DNA from: Margaritifera margaritifera
Lineage: Eukaryota > Mollusca > Bivalvia > Unionida > Margaritiferidae
Assembly (NCBI GenBank): GCA_029931535.1
Contig: JAQPZY010000964.1
Location: forward strand, 248,001-312,000
Direction: 5' to 3'
DNA length: 64,000 nucleotides
Below, piece by piece: positions 1-13,000 of the stretch. The notes under the pieces were generated by a model, which worked only from the letters and a program-made list of their open reading frames with translations, was not told the DNA's origin and did no database searches. Position 1 is the stretch's first letter, and the number at the start of each line of letters is the position of its first letter. A program made the position numbers and the translations under genes.

Positions 1-1417
1 CTTAAGCACAAAGATGCTGAAAATGTTGCAAGCAATATATGCAGATGTCAGAGCTTGTGTAAGAACCTTGAGTGGATTAAGTGATATCTTTCAGTGTCCA
101 ATAGGTGTTAGACAGGGCTGCATATTGTCACCATTGATTTTCTCACTTTTTCTAAATGACCTGCAAAGTACACTTTCTGATGATAACAGTGGTATTGACA
201 TAGAAAATCTGCTGAAGCTTTTTCTTCTGCTTTATACAGATGATCTTGTATTACTGGCCGATACAGCAATTGAAATGCAAAATTTGTTAAAGACTTATCC
301 AATACTCTGACTACTGGAAACTTAAGGTAAATCTAGATAAAACTGAGGTAGTGGTTTTCGGAAAGGGCGGGTATTTAAGAAGTTATGAAAAATGGTATTT
401 TGGGGACAAGAAACTTAAGGTTAGTTCTTATTATAAATACTTAGGGGTTGTTTTCTTGTCAAGGGGAGTTTGAAATAAATGTCAAAAAACATTAGCAGAA
501 CAAGCATCTAAGGCAGCGCATGCTCTGAAAATTAAATTGAATAAATTTGGAAAATTGTCAGCAAATATTTTATAAAAAAATTTTGACACTACAATTTTGC
601 CCATTTTGACTTACACTTCTTAAGTATGGGGCTTTAGTGAAGCCCATGATGTAGAAAGGGTGCATAATAATTTTTGTAAATATGTCTTACAGTTAGGTAA
701 ATCGAGTCCCAACTGTTGTGTGCGGGGAGAATTAGGCCATAACTCTCTTAAATCTGTATATATTGCTAGACCAATTAAATATTGGTTGAAACTACTTGAA
801 ATGTCAGATAATCGATTGCCCAAATTGTGTTATAAAATGCAACTCTCTTGGCTTGAGGGTACAAGTGGTAGCTCTTCAATTTTGGCTCATAATGTTAAGA
901 AATTTTAATTGAGTTATGGTTTTGGTGAGGCATGGTATAGCCAAGGAGTGTGGAACAAGGAGACTTTTATTAACTTATTAAAGACTAGATGTAAAGATAT
1001 AGACACACAAAATTGGCATACAGAGGTAAATAGCATGGACAGACTGAGAGTATACAGGATATTAAAGACAGACTTATGTGTTGAAGATTATTTGCTCTGC
1101 TTAGACAAGCCTATTTTTAGGAATACAGTTTATATGCTGTAAATTCAGGGGTGGGTTACTTGATGTTAACTTTAATTCAGGACGCATCTGAGAAACTGAA
1201 ATATGAAGATCGACTCTGTCCATACTGCGATCTTAATATTGTGGAAACAGAATATCATTTTAATTGCTGTTGTCCAAGATTTACAAACATTAATGTGAAG
1301 TATTTACTTTTGTTTCTGTGTTTGAATCCACGTGGAGAGAATTTTTTTGATAAATTGAGAAGTAATCACAGAGAAACTATTGTATCAGTTTATAAGTTTG
1401 TACTCTTTAGTATATAA
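1..1417 (+). pseudogene. Non-LTR retrotransposon (LINE) reverse transcriptase, 3' fragment
   Basis: C-terminal part of a LINE polymerase, cut by the left window edge. The first frame (14-310) has the RT signature GVRQGCILSPL followed about 50 residues later by LYTDDLVLLA, the catalytic Y-x-D-D box with T as the variable residue. Downstream pieces of the same protein continue in shifted frames: KVNLDKTEVVVFGKG (about 330-370), YYKYLGVVF (about 430), then 660-908, 909-1142 and 1151-1417. The last piece ends in a Cys/His cluster (CPYC, then YHFNCCCP) typical of the C-terminal knuckle of many invertebrate LINEs. At least five frame breaks or stops make it non-functional. Family knowledge places it in the Jockey/CR1/I assemblage; the clade is not resolved by eye. 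Confidence 0.85.
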
Positions 1418-1885
1418 TGTAACATTCATAGTATTTTTGCAAGTCACATGTCGTTCCATGCATATCGCCATATATACAGAGAATATTTTACTTAATCACA
1501 TCTTTTAAGATTTGTCATCACATAAATTCAAAAGATATTTCAAACATGGATTCAGATCTCTAGCTATTATTAATGCAGGGGAATTTTAAAAAGCATTTGT
1601 ATACCAATACCAGTCAATCAGAAATTCATGTTTGGTAGAAGTCCAAGCTGTATACCATATCTGTTGAAAAATATGTCATTGAGCAATACAAGTGTTGACA
1701 GTTCTCATGATAGACAGTAGTATAATTAATTATGTACAGAGGACGAAAAATTAATTGTCTGCCGGCTTGGGATCCAAATGTATCAAAGTCAAAGCCCAAC
1801 TAGATTTTGATAGCCATGTTAATTTTTATGATAAGTTTCATTACTATGATCCAAAGTAAGCTAAATGAGCTGCCTACAGGTTTTC
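1418..1885. other. No recognisable feature
   Basis: AT-rich spacer downstream of the LINE fragment. No open frame, RNA gene or repeat was recognised. Confidence 0.5.
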
Positions 1886-2365
1886 TTGATGCTATTTCTA
1901 CCAGGTGTCATTGTGTCATTTCTACCAGGTGTCATTGTGTGTCATTTCTACCAGGTGTCATTGTTTTCAAATGATTTGGGAACTACTTGATGCTATTTCT
2001 ACCAGGTGTCATTGTTTTCAAATGATTTGGTAACTACTTGATGCTATTTCTACCAGGTGTCATTGTTTTCAAATGATTTGGTAACTACTTGATGCTATTT
2101 CTACCAGGTGTCATTGTTTTCAAATGATTTGGTAACTACTTGATGCTATTTCTACCAGGTGTCATTGTTTTCAAATGATTTGATAACTACTTAATGCTAT
2201 TTCTACCAGGTGTCATTGTTTTCAAATGATTTGGTAACTACTTGATGCTATTTCTACCAGGTGTCATTGTTTTCAAATGATTTGGTAACTACTTGATGCT
2301 ATTTCAACCAGGTGTCATTGTTTTCAACTGATTTGATAACTACTTGATGCTATTTCTACCAGGTG
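1886..2365. repeat. 51-bp minisatellite, about 9-10 units
   Basis: Head-to-tail copies that contain TGCTATTTCTACCAGGTGTC and TTTTCAAATGATTTGG. The spacing is 51 bp through most of the array. The first units are shorter and made only of the TTTCTACCAGGTGTCATTGT half. Divergence between units is a few percent, so the array is fairly young. Confidence 0.95.
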
Positions 2366-3400
2366 TGGACACCAAGAGCATATCTTTATGCTCTAACACT
2401 GATAAGGGTATTGTTGGTTGGTTGGTTGTTATGGGTTTAATGCCATTTTTCAGCACATGATAGGCTATACATGGCGGTCAGTATATTTGGTGGAGAAAGA
2501 ACCCAAGAAAACCCTGGGAAGAACCACTGACTCATGGAAAGCTACTAGCAAGCTTTCTCACATACCCACCTTGGCTGAGCCACAAACCCGAACCAACGCA
2601 GACAGAGGTGAGATGTCAGTGATATGTAAAGGCGAGCACCTTAGACCACTCGGCCACTTGGGGCCCCCGATAAGGGTATTGAAAAACAACTATTATACAA
2701 GGAAGTGACACCATGAGCATATCTTTATGCTCTAACACTTATTAGAGTATTCAAAAATGACAATTACCCAAAGAAGAGACACCAGGAGCATATCTTTACA
2801 CTCTTAAGACTGATTAGGATATTGTAAAACAACTGTTACTCAAGGAAGGGCCACCAGGGGCACATATTTAATCTCTGACTCATATTAGAGTATTGTGGAA
2901 TAACAATTACCAAAGGAAGACTGACACTGATTAGGGTGCTGAACAGCAACAATTACTCTAGGAAGACTGACACTGATTAAAATTTATTGTAAAACAACAA
3001 TTACTCAAAGAAGACTGACACTGATTAGGGTATTGTTGTAATTACTCAAAGAAGACTGACACTGATTAGGGTATTGTTGTAATTACTCAAAGAAGACTGA
3101 TGCTGATTCGGGTATTGTTGTAATTACTCAAAGAAGACTGACACTGATTAGGGTATTGTTGTAATTACTCAAAGAAGACTGATGCTGATTAGGGTATTGT
3201 TGTAGAAGACTGATGCTGATTAGGGTATTGTTGTAATTACTCAAAGAAGACATGCTGATTAGGGTATTGTTGTAATTTTACTCAAAGAAGACTGATGCTG
3301 ATTAGGGTATTGTTGTAATTACTCAAAGAAGACTGACACTGATTAGGGTATTGTACAACAACAGGTACTCAAAGAAGAGACACCAGGAGCATATCTTTAC
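2366..3400. repeat. Degenerate array, about 80-bp units shrinking to 41-bp units
   Basis: The left part repeats a unit with GAGCATATCTTTATGCTCTA (itself a short inverted repeat) and GATTAGGGTATTG. From about 3000 only the part GATTAGGGTATTGTTGTAAT plus TACTCAAAGAAGACTGA is reiterated, at about 41 bp spacing. A SINE (2414-2668) has inserted in it. Confidence 0.85.
2414..2668 (-). mobile_element. tRNA-derived SINE with 13-bp target site duplication
   Basis: Read on the minus strand, the 5' head carries a pol III A box TGGCCGAGTGG (2646-2656) and a B box GGTTCGGGTTT (2584-2594). The A box has the form seen in tRNA-Ser/Leu, from which the head probably derives. The 3' end runs into a CCAA-type tail at 2414-2428. 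The element is flanked by perfect direct repeats GATAAGGGTATTG at 2401-2413 and 2669-2681. That sequence belongs to the surrounding minisatellite, so the insertion boundaries are exact. Confidence 0.88.
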
Positions 3401-3849
3401 TCATAAAATACATGTTTTCTTTACTGAGCCACCATTATAAGACTGTCACATGCTTAGATAGTAGTTGTTTTCAGATCCCTCCACATCATGCAGAGCACCT
3501 TTAAATTGGTGCTTGAAATAGCATAGATATGGGTATTTTCAAAAGTCAAAAGACAACAATTCCTTCATAATTCTGTTCAAACACATTATTATGATAAATA
3601 ATATTTGGTGCTAATTCTGATAAGGGAGAGAGATAATTTTACTTATAATTTGCATGGTACATTCAATGCAGTATGAAGCAAAAAAAACTAAGGTATAGCA
3701 AATGAGTTTGACACCCCTGTTGTATAACTTCGCTCTTAGAGAGTTCAGAAACATCCAAATTTTGGCATCAACGTATTTTTGTATCTCTGCATCTAAGCCA
3801 GATTTCACTGATATTGACAGACTGTGATATTTATATGTCTGCCTTAAAG
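3401..3849. other. No recognisable feature
   Basis: AT-rich sequence between two arrays. Short minus-strand frames here have no recognisable domain or coding signature. Confidence 0.4.
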
Positions 3850-4670
3850 CAGAGTGTATCATTATGTCTATCTGTCAGTCACTCTGTTCCCTATTTTGTT
3901 TCTACAATAGAATTTTAGTTCACCACAATCTACCTTTACCAACCTTTGTAGATAGCTTGCATTTGGTGTAAGGAAGAAGCCTATAAATCTCAGCATCAAA
4001 ATATCAAAGGTCAAGGTCACAATGAAAAATGGTTTCTGCACAATTAACATTAGTTCTACACCACAAATCTTGACCACAACTTTGTGGATGGTTTGCACTT
4101 GGGGTAAAGAAGCATTTATCATTTATGGGGTTAAATGGTCAAAGGTCAAGGTGACTGTGATTGAAAAATGTTAAATGGCTTGTGCAACAAAATTTCTGTT
4201 TTTGACCGTATACTGTCACCAAAGTTTGTGGATGGCTTACACTTGGGGTTAGAAAGAAGTCTGTTGAGTTTGGGGTCACAATTTCAAAAGTCAAGGTCCC
4301 TGCAACTGAAAGAATTGTTTTTTTTACAATAACCTTAGTTCTAGACCATGTACCTTGTCCAGTGTTTATGTAGGTCTTGCAAATAAGGTAAGTAAGAGGC
4401 CAATTGTGTTTTGGGTAAAAATGTCAAAGTCATTGTGACTAAAAGAAAATTGGGTTTTGCACAGTTATGGGGTAAGTTCTGTGACCAAATCTTTATGGAT
4501 GGCTCGGACAGAGGGTAAGAAAGAAACCTATTGATTTTTGGGGTCTAAAAGTCAACAGTTAAGGTCATGGTGAGTCTAATAAGAAAATAATGGTTTCTGC
4601 ACCATAAGTTTAGTTCAAGACTGCATAACTTGACCACTTAAGACCTGCTGGTCAATGATCTCCAAAGCTG
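3850..4670. repeat. Dispersed element of about 170-bp degenerate repeats (AGGTCA family)
   Basis: Five or so diverged units, each with CAAAGGTCAAGGTCAC-like text, GGTTTCTGCACAAT and TTTGTGGATGGCTTGCACTT-like text. The same family occurs in reverse orientation at 35275-36235. Composite elements of this build are widespread in molluscan introns. Small open frames in it are incidental. Confidence 0.75.
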
Positions 4671-5279
4671 ACTATGCATTATTAGTGCCTACACAGTACA
4701 TTATTAAACATTTCATTTTTGGAATTTTGATCCTGAATTTAATTTTATTTATTGAGACAAGTGTCAGAACTATCGTTCCTACTAGAAGAAATAATTGACC
4801 AGGCTTTTGCACAAAACAAATGCAGACAAGAATTAGTTTGAAATCATGTTTTATTATTTCGCATTTCAAAACAGCATTCCATATAAGTACCTTCATGATC
4901 AGAACTCAAAAGTGAGCCTGACACAAAATCACCATGTTTATGCCAAGGTGTTATTTATCCAAATTAAAACACAGATTTTGAAAAGACTAAAAATATGCTG
5001 TATATGATTTGATGATAATGCATATTTATTGTTTTTTTCTCCTATTACACCAATATCACATACTGAAGGAACAATTACCTTTCACTCGCTCTCTCTCTCA
5101 ACCTTTTGTATATTCAGTCAACAAATATACACAGGAGTATTGCATTTTTTCAAAACTTGACTTGGACTTTTAATAATTTTATAGATGCATATTTGATACA
5201 TAATCACTAAGAATGTGCCTAGACTATCTGGATGCCCCTGCCATTATTGTACAACTAACTTAATAAACTTGGTCAAATA
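4671..5279. other. No recognisable feature
   Basis: Intergenic AT-rich sequence downstream of the host gene's stop. Nothing was recognised. Confidence 0.4.
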
Positions 5280-6339
5280 AGCTGGAGTATAGTTTAAACA
5301 GGGGCCATAATTCAGGCAAATTCTGATGAAAAAAGGCGCAAATCAAACATAACCTAGACCTGCTGGATATCAGCCTTATAACGAATGAGGATTTAATACA
5401 TATAGTCCTTTAAAACTTGTTGAGCAGACACAAAATCAATATACTTAAACAGGGGCAATAACTTGGTAAAATTTCAACTGAAACTAGAGGAATGGTGAGC
5501 AATTTGCTCACATAAATATACCTGTCTGTTCTGCACCCCATGCCTAACCCATGAAGGAGACAAGTCTATAGTAAAAAGAAAAGGGCTTAACTCTTGTGAA
5601 AGTAGTACCAGTAGAATGACTGGTCAACATACATATCTTCTAAAGATAACCATAATATATACAAAGTTTTACAGCATGTTACTAAAAACTCCAAGAGTAC
5701 TTGCATTCACAAAATTCTGTCGTACATTGTATCCTGCAAGCCAAAATGGGCTATAACTCCTAAAAAAATGAAGGGAACACAAATATGTCGATATGTGCAT
5801 CTTTGAATGATGACCATATATGTACCAATTATCACAGCTGTCCCTTGATGGAACTGATGCTCTACTGACTGAAAAGAATTTCTAGGAATCCAAAGTTAGA
5901 CCATTTCTTCTTTTTAACTGCCGAGTGTTGAAACCATCTCTGATATTCTTCAGCAATAACAAGATTTTCAAGATGGCCACCATGCTGGTCACATTGGATG
6001 CAAGATAATACAAAATGGGCAATAATTCTAGCAAAATTTTGGGAGAAAAGTAATAGGTCACTATGTGCATCCTCAGGTGATAGTCATAACATTTACCAAC
6101 TTTTACCCAAAACTGCAGGAATAATTGCACTAACAATACTGGATCATAATATAAGACAAAAAGGTCAATAACTCTAACAAAAATTCAGAAGCATAGTGAC
6201 TTGTTGATATGCACATCTTGAGGTGATGACCATAATATTTACATTGTTTATGCCAATCCATAAAAAATTGCTGGGCTGGTTGTGCTAATAAGATTGTGCC
6301 AGACAGAAGGACAGATGAAATAATGAACATGAGGATTAC
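5280..6339. repeat. Dispersed long-unit repeat (GGGCCATAA / GGGCAATAACT family)
   Basis: Diverged copies of a unit containing AACAGGGGCCATAA or GGGCAATAACT, AAAATTTTGGGAG, TGTGCATCCTCAGGTGATAG-like text and ATTTACCAA. The copies start near 5280, 5450, 5740, 6010 and 6150, and the element ends in a purine-rich ACAGAAGGACAGATGAA. This is a typical non-coding mollusc dispersed repeat. Confidence 0.65.
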
Positions 6340-6341
6340 TA

Positions 6342-6546
6342 CCGTATATACCAATACCAACTGCAAACTGCATAGACCCAGATCTCCCGGTGCAGAATGC
6401 ACTGGCATATCTGGGTCTATGCAGTTTGTAAGGACTAATCAGTAGAACAAACAACACAGACCCTGATCTGCCAGTACATTATGTGACAGCAGATCAGGGT
6501 CTATGTTGTTTGCATTTTGACCTGGCTTTTACACAAGTATATATGG
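6342..6546. mobile_element. Double-hairpin foldback MITE, copy 1
   Basis: Two perfect-looking hairpins lie side by side. Arms 6365-6384 and 6408-6427 contain CTGCATAGACCCAGAT and its complement. Arms 6449-6473 and 6488-6512 contain CAGACCCTGATCTGCC and its complement. Outer ends CCGTATATAC and GTATATATGG are inverted and flanked by TA (6340-6341, 6547-6548). Copies 2 (33497-33713) and 3 (about 61917-62118) carry the hairpins in the opposite order, so they are in reverse orientation. The TA duplication suggests mobilisation by a Tc1/mariner-type transposase (inference). Confidence 0.88.
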
Positions 6547-6629
6547 TATATACTCCCACCTCTACCGAGGTGTTGGTATAAAAAGTGATCATCAGGCTTG
6601 ATCTAAATCTTGCTATAAGGCCTCATGTT

Positions 6630-6719
6630 AAATTTTGTATCCATCTATGTAGTCCTTCTAAATTTTGTATCCATCTATGTAGTCCTTCTAAATTTTGTAT
6701 CCATCTATGTAGTCCTTCT
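6630..6719. repeat. Perfect 30-bp triplication
   Basis: Three identical 30-bp units beginning AAATTTTGTATCCATC, in the 3' flank of the host gene. Confidence 0.95.
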
Positions 6720-6858
6720 AAAAGTTAATGAGCAGAAAAAAAATTGTGATGTACAGGATGCACCTGACAGAAGGATACAGGTAACATTATATATCTCCTT
6801 TTAGGAACTGATGAATGAAAACAAATTCAAGTTCAAAACAGGTAATGTTATGTTGGAT

Positions 6859-7075
6859 TTAAGATGCATCTCTGGTTGTTTCCTTTTTAATGGGTACAGA
6901 ATTCTTGTTTTTGGTTCTTGGTTTTGTACTAGTGTCCCTTGCAGGGGACAAGGGTATTCCCAGAGTAGGCTGATTTAAGTCTCCTAACACCGTGCCATCT
7001 GTTGTTAGGAAGTTTGGGGCTGAAGAGGAGGAGTCCACTGATGGCAGAAACGCAAAACTATCTTCATATGGACTG
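6859..7075 (-). CDS. Terminal exon of the vWA-MIB gene
   Basis: Starts after TCATTTCAG at 7076-7077 in phase 2 and ends with a TAA stop at 6859-6861. It encodes [19 protein letters not shown] and then a polar tail that ends KKETTRDAS. The phase matches exon 17971-18035, whose last two bases TG complete a Cys codon. The acceptor is a tandem NAGNAG (CAGCAG), so an alternative start at 7072 would drop one Ser while keeping the Cys. No clear AATAAA follows within 150 bases. The join to the previous exon rests on phase and frame only, because this tail has no known domain. Confidence 0.7.
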
Positions 7076-10000
7076 CTGAAATGAGTAATTATGAGACTGT
7101 CACATTTCAACTTATTACAATCATGAATTTATCCTCTTAAAAGAACATGTAATAAAGTTTGAAATATAAACAATGGACCATCAGAATTTCTGTTGAATCT
7201 TAACAAATGCTTTACTTATTGACATGCGATTTTTTTATTGTGCTGAGTTTGGTTTCATAAATGTCCAGATGAGACAGTTTACTGTTTTATTACCAGCATA
7301 AAGAGATCTGACAGAATATATGGGTTTCACACAAATGTAAATATTTATATGTAAACCCAACATGGACTGGTCTAGAAAAAGGGTAGACAGCACAACATAC
7401 ATGCCAACCCTGCACAATACAGGAATTCTAAGTTTCATGTGTATACACCACTCAGATTAAATTCTCTAACCTCCTGAATCAAGCCCTCCTGGAAAGATGA
7501 AAAGATGCATCTTTCCCATCTATATACAATATAGATAATAAAAATGGTATATATGGGAAGATACTCTTCCAAAATGCCATTACAATTACTTCCCCTTGTA
7601 ACCATTAGGTGGCTATGTATATATATAGGATATTCTTCAGTTCAAGCATTCGCTCTATACAGGTAACATCGTACCTGTCATCCTTCAGAAATCCAATGGA
7701 TTTCTCTGGAAATATCATTCAGCTGCTTTCAAGTCTAGTATTATTTTATTGATTTATCTCTTTGAGCATCTGTGACTTTATTTTTCAATTTTCATCTGTA
7801 TTTTGGTGTATTTGTGGATCTGGACACATTTCAATCCCTCCATTTTATGGTAAAGTGTTCCATTCTGTGTTACCAAATATTGTCTGTATAACTAAATGTA
7901 GTATTAGAAACAAGCAGTTTTATTTTCCTTTAAATATGTATAATTGATTAAATATTATGTTTATCCATTAATGAAGCTTACAAATAATCTTAAAATCAGA
8001 ATAATGTGCCATTCACAATACTAATTTTTACTGTTGTTATCGGTACACAATGGCAACTATCCACATCAATTCTAAGAGTATTTATAAGCTTCATTAATGG
8101 ATAAATTCACAATATTTAATCAATTATACATATTTAACAGAAAATAAAACTGTCCGTCTCTATTTTGTTATATATGTTCTCTACTGTTATAGTTTTCAGT
8201 AGAGATACATGTATCTTAATGATCCAGTTTTATGTATCTTTTAATGTCATTTTTCTATATATGCATTTAAGACTTTATATAAAATTGTAGCTAGAATGTC
8301 TCAGAATGATTCATGCTATGATGTCATCTTGTTTATGTCATTTTGTTTATAATGTTAATCTCTTAGAAACCAAAGAGATTTAATGATGTAAACAATGATT
8401 TGAATTCAGTCTGAAGAAGCAATAAAGTGAAACTGCACATGATTTTACATGTTTGTGCTGTTTATTTCAAATATATAAAAATAGTAAGAAAGATTTAAAT
8501 GGTCTTAATAGAATCAGTATCAAAGTATATATCCACTGGTCTTTCATGTAAATTTTTGATGTCAAAGGTGGAAACTGAAATATAGGTAAATGATTAGACC
8601 TAACGGTAGTTACTTCTCTTGCATATTGTTCCACTGATGTAATAATTGAGATGGGATACTTTCCTATGCTCATCTTCACTCAAACCCCATCATTATGTGG
8701 CTCAATGACTGTAATCTTTTGGTTCTCACCTGCTCTTCAGCAGCCATATCTGTATCATATATTTGAGAAAGCAAGTGGAATAGGAAAGGCCTCTCCATCA
8801 CAACTTACCATCTCTTTCTTCCTTTTCCCAATGTCACTTTCTGCCCAATGGTGAGACGACCATTGGCAGAAGAAGAAACAGATCATCATCAGTTATTTCA
8901 CGCACAACAGCAATATAGATGGCAGAAATTATGGCAGTACAGAAAGCAGGTTAATAAAGGTAAGAAAAAAAACAGTTTCTCCTTTGCCAAGCCCCAGAAC
9001 AAACAACTGTTGACAGTCTATAGGTAGGCACCAGGCTCCTTCATTTTCTTTCAAGATATTTTGGAGGGCCTACACTACACATGTGTTTCATCCTGATCCC
9101 CCCCCCCTTTTGTTTTCCCCTTCTATGATGGAGTTTTGTTAGAGGAGATCCTGACATTGCATAACAAGTGAATGGTAGAGATTGTTCACAAAACCAAACT
9201 CTCCGGGATTTTATTCATGGCTTTTCCTGGTGCTGAAAGTGGATGGAAAAATCTGGCTGGTGATTGACTTGAGCTAGCTGAACAAGTTTGTAGCTGTGCC
9301 TAAGTTTAAGATGGAGACAGCATGGTCAGTAACCCTTTCCATAAAGAGGGATGAATTTGCAATTAGCCTTGGCTTGATGGACACATATTTTCATATCCTG
9401 ATTCACCCATCATCATGAAAGTTCCTTTAGTTTGCATTCCAAGGAACTACATATCAGTTTCGAACACTCGTGTTTGAACTCGGCCTCAGTCCATAAGCTT
9501 TCACAAGGTCAGTCTAATATGTCATCACTCACTTCCGATCATCCTGCAGTGTACCTGGACAAGGTCCAATAAAAACACATGACAAATTCAATTCTGATCC
9601 AAGATATGAACATGTTACTCTCCCTTCTCTCTCTGCTTACTTGTGAAGCAGTCAGATTTGTTTCCTTCTCAGCATTTTGTTTATGTCTGCATTGAGTTTC
9701 TGACTCATCGCAATTTGATCTATATTTCCTTCAAGTGCATTTGCATAGATTGTCAAACTCACTAAGTCAGTCTCCAAAGAGATGTGGATCTCTATGACAG
9801 AGTTTTTACAGTTTCTTGGACTCTTAAATGCAGCTGCAGATCTTCATCTCGGCTGTCTGTTTATGCACCCTTTTGCAGATGGCCCTTTTAGCTCAGTGGT
9901 GCCCTTTTCCAGTTACCTAGATCATTGTGCCCTGATTTCAACTGAGGTAAAACATTTCCTGTGTCAGTGGCAGAACAGAAAATGCTATTGGCAGGAATTC

Positions 10001-13000
10001 CACTGGAAAACTACCAAGCAGAGGTTATGGTCAGTATGCTCACCAGCACCACTTTTTGTCTCACTTCACTACAATCAGCAGTAACTGGTGGACAGAGGAG
10101 AAGGTTCTTCACATAAATCTCCTGGAAATGAAGGCCATAAAATCAATGCCTTACATTCCTGGCAGAATCTCCTGTGTGGGAAGGTTGCCCTCATAATATT
10201 GGACAGTTTGTTGATGGTCAGCTCTGCAGACAAGGGGATCAAATCACCAGATCACTGTGTCCCTGTTTGCAATTTTCTTCATAGGTGCTCCCGGCATCAA
10301 ATCAAAGTCCACATACAACATATCCTGGGCAGGCTCAATGTGCTAGCTGACTCTTTATCTAGGAGAGACTCAACTCTACACACTGAGTGGTCTCTCCATC
10401 AATAAATCTTCCAGTGAATTTGCACTCTTTGGGGTTGTCAAATGCTTGATTTCTTTGCAGCCAGGTGGAATCACAAGTTACCCAAATTTGTGTTGCTGGT
10501 ATTAGACCAAGAAGATTGGGCAGTGGATGCTCTGTCATTCAGCTGGGACAGGATCTGGGGATAAGACTTCACACATATAGTTCTGACTTTAAAAAATAAG
10601 GGATCAGATCTGCAAGGTGGTTATGATCACCCCTCTCAGATGGGGCAGGTCCTGTGTCACTGACCTACTTGATCTAGCTACAGACATTCCCAGGAAGATC
10701 CAGACATCTCCCAACCAGCTTACAAAGCTGAACTCTCAGATCTTTCGCTCCTGTCTTGACAGACTTCTCCTTCACATCCAGCTCTTATCAGAAAGGAGTT
10801 CAGCCCTTCAGTTGTGGAGAGAATCATATGAGCTAGAAAACCCTCCAAGTTAAAGGCATATGAGGTAAAATGGTGTAACTGATGCCTGGAGAATTACATC
10901 ATTCCCTTGTGGGGCTCTATTTCATAAGTGATTCATTTCTTTCTCTGGCTTTTGAGGAGAAGATATTTGCACCGATTACTATTAAGGGTTTCCATTCAAT
11001 TTTTTCTGACACTTTCAGACATTGTGGGAGAGTGGATATAGGCCATGACAAGGATCTCTCTGACTTGATGTCCAATTCTGATCTGAACCAGCCCCAGTCT
11101 CTCACAATATTGCCAAAATGGAATCTCTCAAGGGTTCTTACATGGCAAACTTTATTTAAGTTCAGCCTTTGGTCAGAATGTTGCTGAAGCTGTTATCATA
11201 CAAGATGGGTTTCCTGACTGACTTGGCTTCAACTTGCTGGGTGAGTGAACTGCATGCCCTTTAGGTCAAACCAGACTATCTTCAGTTCTGCTCGAATTAT
11301 TAGATTGTTCTAATGACACAACCAGGTTTCATGGCCAAGAACCAGTTGCTGTCTATGATTAATCTGATGGTGATCACTGGCTCCCTCTCCTTGCTAGAGT
11401 CTTTGAAACAAGCAAGACTCCAAAATCTAGTTCATTCTTAAGTGCTACCTTAAATGCACTGAAAGTATTTGTAAGGGCTGGCAAAGACATCTCCATGCAG
11501 TAAAGGAAGAAAGGCAGATATCACTCTTTGCTCAAGTGGGTGATTTTCTCAGCATATACTGAAGTTGCACAATATCAGTTATGCCTCATGAAGATATCAA
11601 TACATGATATTAGAGCCCATTTGTGTGAGTCTTGCATTAAAATGCAACTGTTTAATTCACAACATTATTGAGATTGTAGGTTGGCACTCACAGTCGACTC
11701 TCTCTAGCTTTTATCTTTGAGATTTAACCTTGCAGGCAACAGAACTGAATCTGGTGGACCCAGTGGCAGTTATCCAGACCTGCACCAGACATTGTTTATG
11801 CCAGCACAGCCTCATCATGGGCAGTAGTTTTTAGTTTTCACTGGATTTGCCCTGAAATTTTCTTTGGTAAGGAAAGGGCATATGTTTTTCCTTGCCCTTT
11901 GACTTAGGATTCACAGCACTTATGTGTTGTCAGTAGTTTTCCCAGGCTTGCGAGGCCTCTTGTTTGGAGAATGGTTTTACATTTCACATGACGACCTACA
12001 ACAACGTCCTCCAAGCAGTTACGAAGGTAGAGGTTGGATGGTCATGCAATTCCTCTTCCTTTTACCTATCCTGACAGCAATAATGTAATCAGGTAATTTA
12101 TTTGATGGAGAAATTAAATTTTTATTGTAAATTATGTTTCTCTGAATATACTTACCTCATTATATTATGATTAAGCCCTCCCACATCTCTCTGCAAATGC
12201 AAACACTCTTACTAATGTATTTCTTAAGCTGAAACCAGTAAAAATAACATATACAGGTATCCACCCAATGGTGACAAAGGGAGGTAATTGATGTCGCAAG
12301 ATGGCCGCTATCGCTTAACAGGCTTGAGGCAGCTGCTCCGGATTTTTGTGCTGTTTTTCATGATTTATGTGCTTGTTGTCTGTCTTCGTCTACGTTATTG
12401 TGTTCATCATGCATTGGCTGTTCTGTTGGAATGTGTTCTTCATCATCTTGTCTTGGAAACGAGAACTATTAGACTTTTCCTCAGCTGTCTTGCACCACTG
12501 CTACAACTTCCTTTGTTATTGAACATACCGCCATCACGTGATACTCGCCAGTCCACCCGTTTACGCTATGATAGACCCTCATTAATTGCTTTAAACGACC
12601 ACTCCTTGGCTCTCCACACTACATTGTGCACTAGACTAAACGACCTGGGACTACATTCTTCATCATTACTTAAATGTAAACGGAAGCGAAAAAAGAAACG
12701 TTGTTTTAAAGCTGGCCGGCGTAGAACAGGAAGAATTCCAGTTATCTCCCTTTCGCCATTTCCGGCACGCCAATTTGAAAACTCAGCCGTTAATTTAGAT
12801 AACCTAATTCAAATTCCTCTTAAATCGTCAACCTTTGTGTCAACTATCCAAGAGATACCACTATGCATCGCATTATTCAATGCCCAATCAGTAGGACCAC
12901 CGGAAAAGCGCACAGAAATAGTTAATTTTATCAACGATCAGAATATCGACATCTTTTTCCTAACAGAAACATGGCTAAAATCATCAGGCGATGAGCCCAA

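Larger units (their letters stand above)
8830..12270 (+). mobile_element. DIRS-like tyrosine-recombinase retrotransposon, decayed
   Basis: Order of parts on the plus strand: reverse transcriptase (about 9230-9520), RNase H region (about 9780-10400), tyrosine recombinase (about 10610-11830), then an inverted-repeat junction (about 12075-12172). RT followed by RNase H and a tyrosine recombinase instead of an integrase, with no LTRs, is the DIRS order. Many stops and frameshifts make it inactive. The next element (L2-type LINE) starts directly after it. It lies antisense to the host gene in its last intron. Confidence 0.82.
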
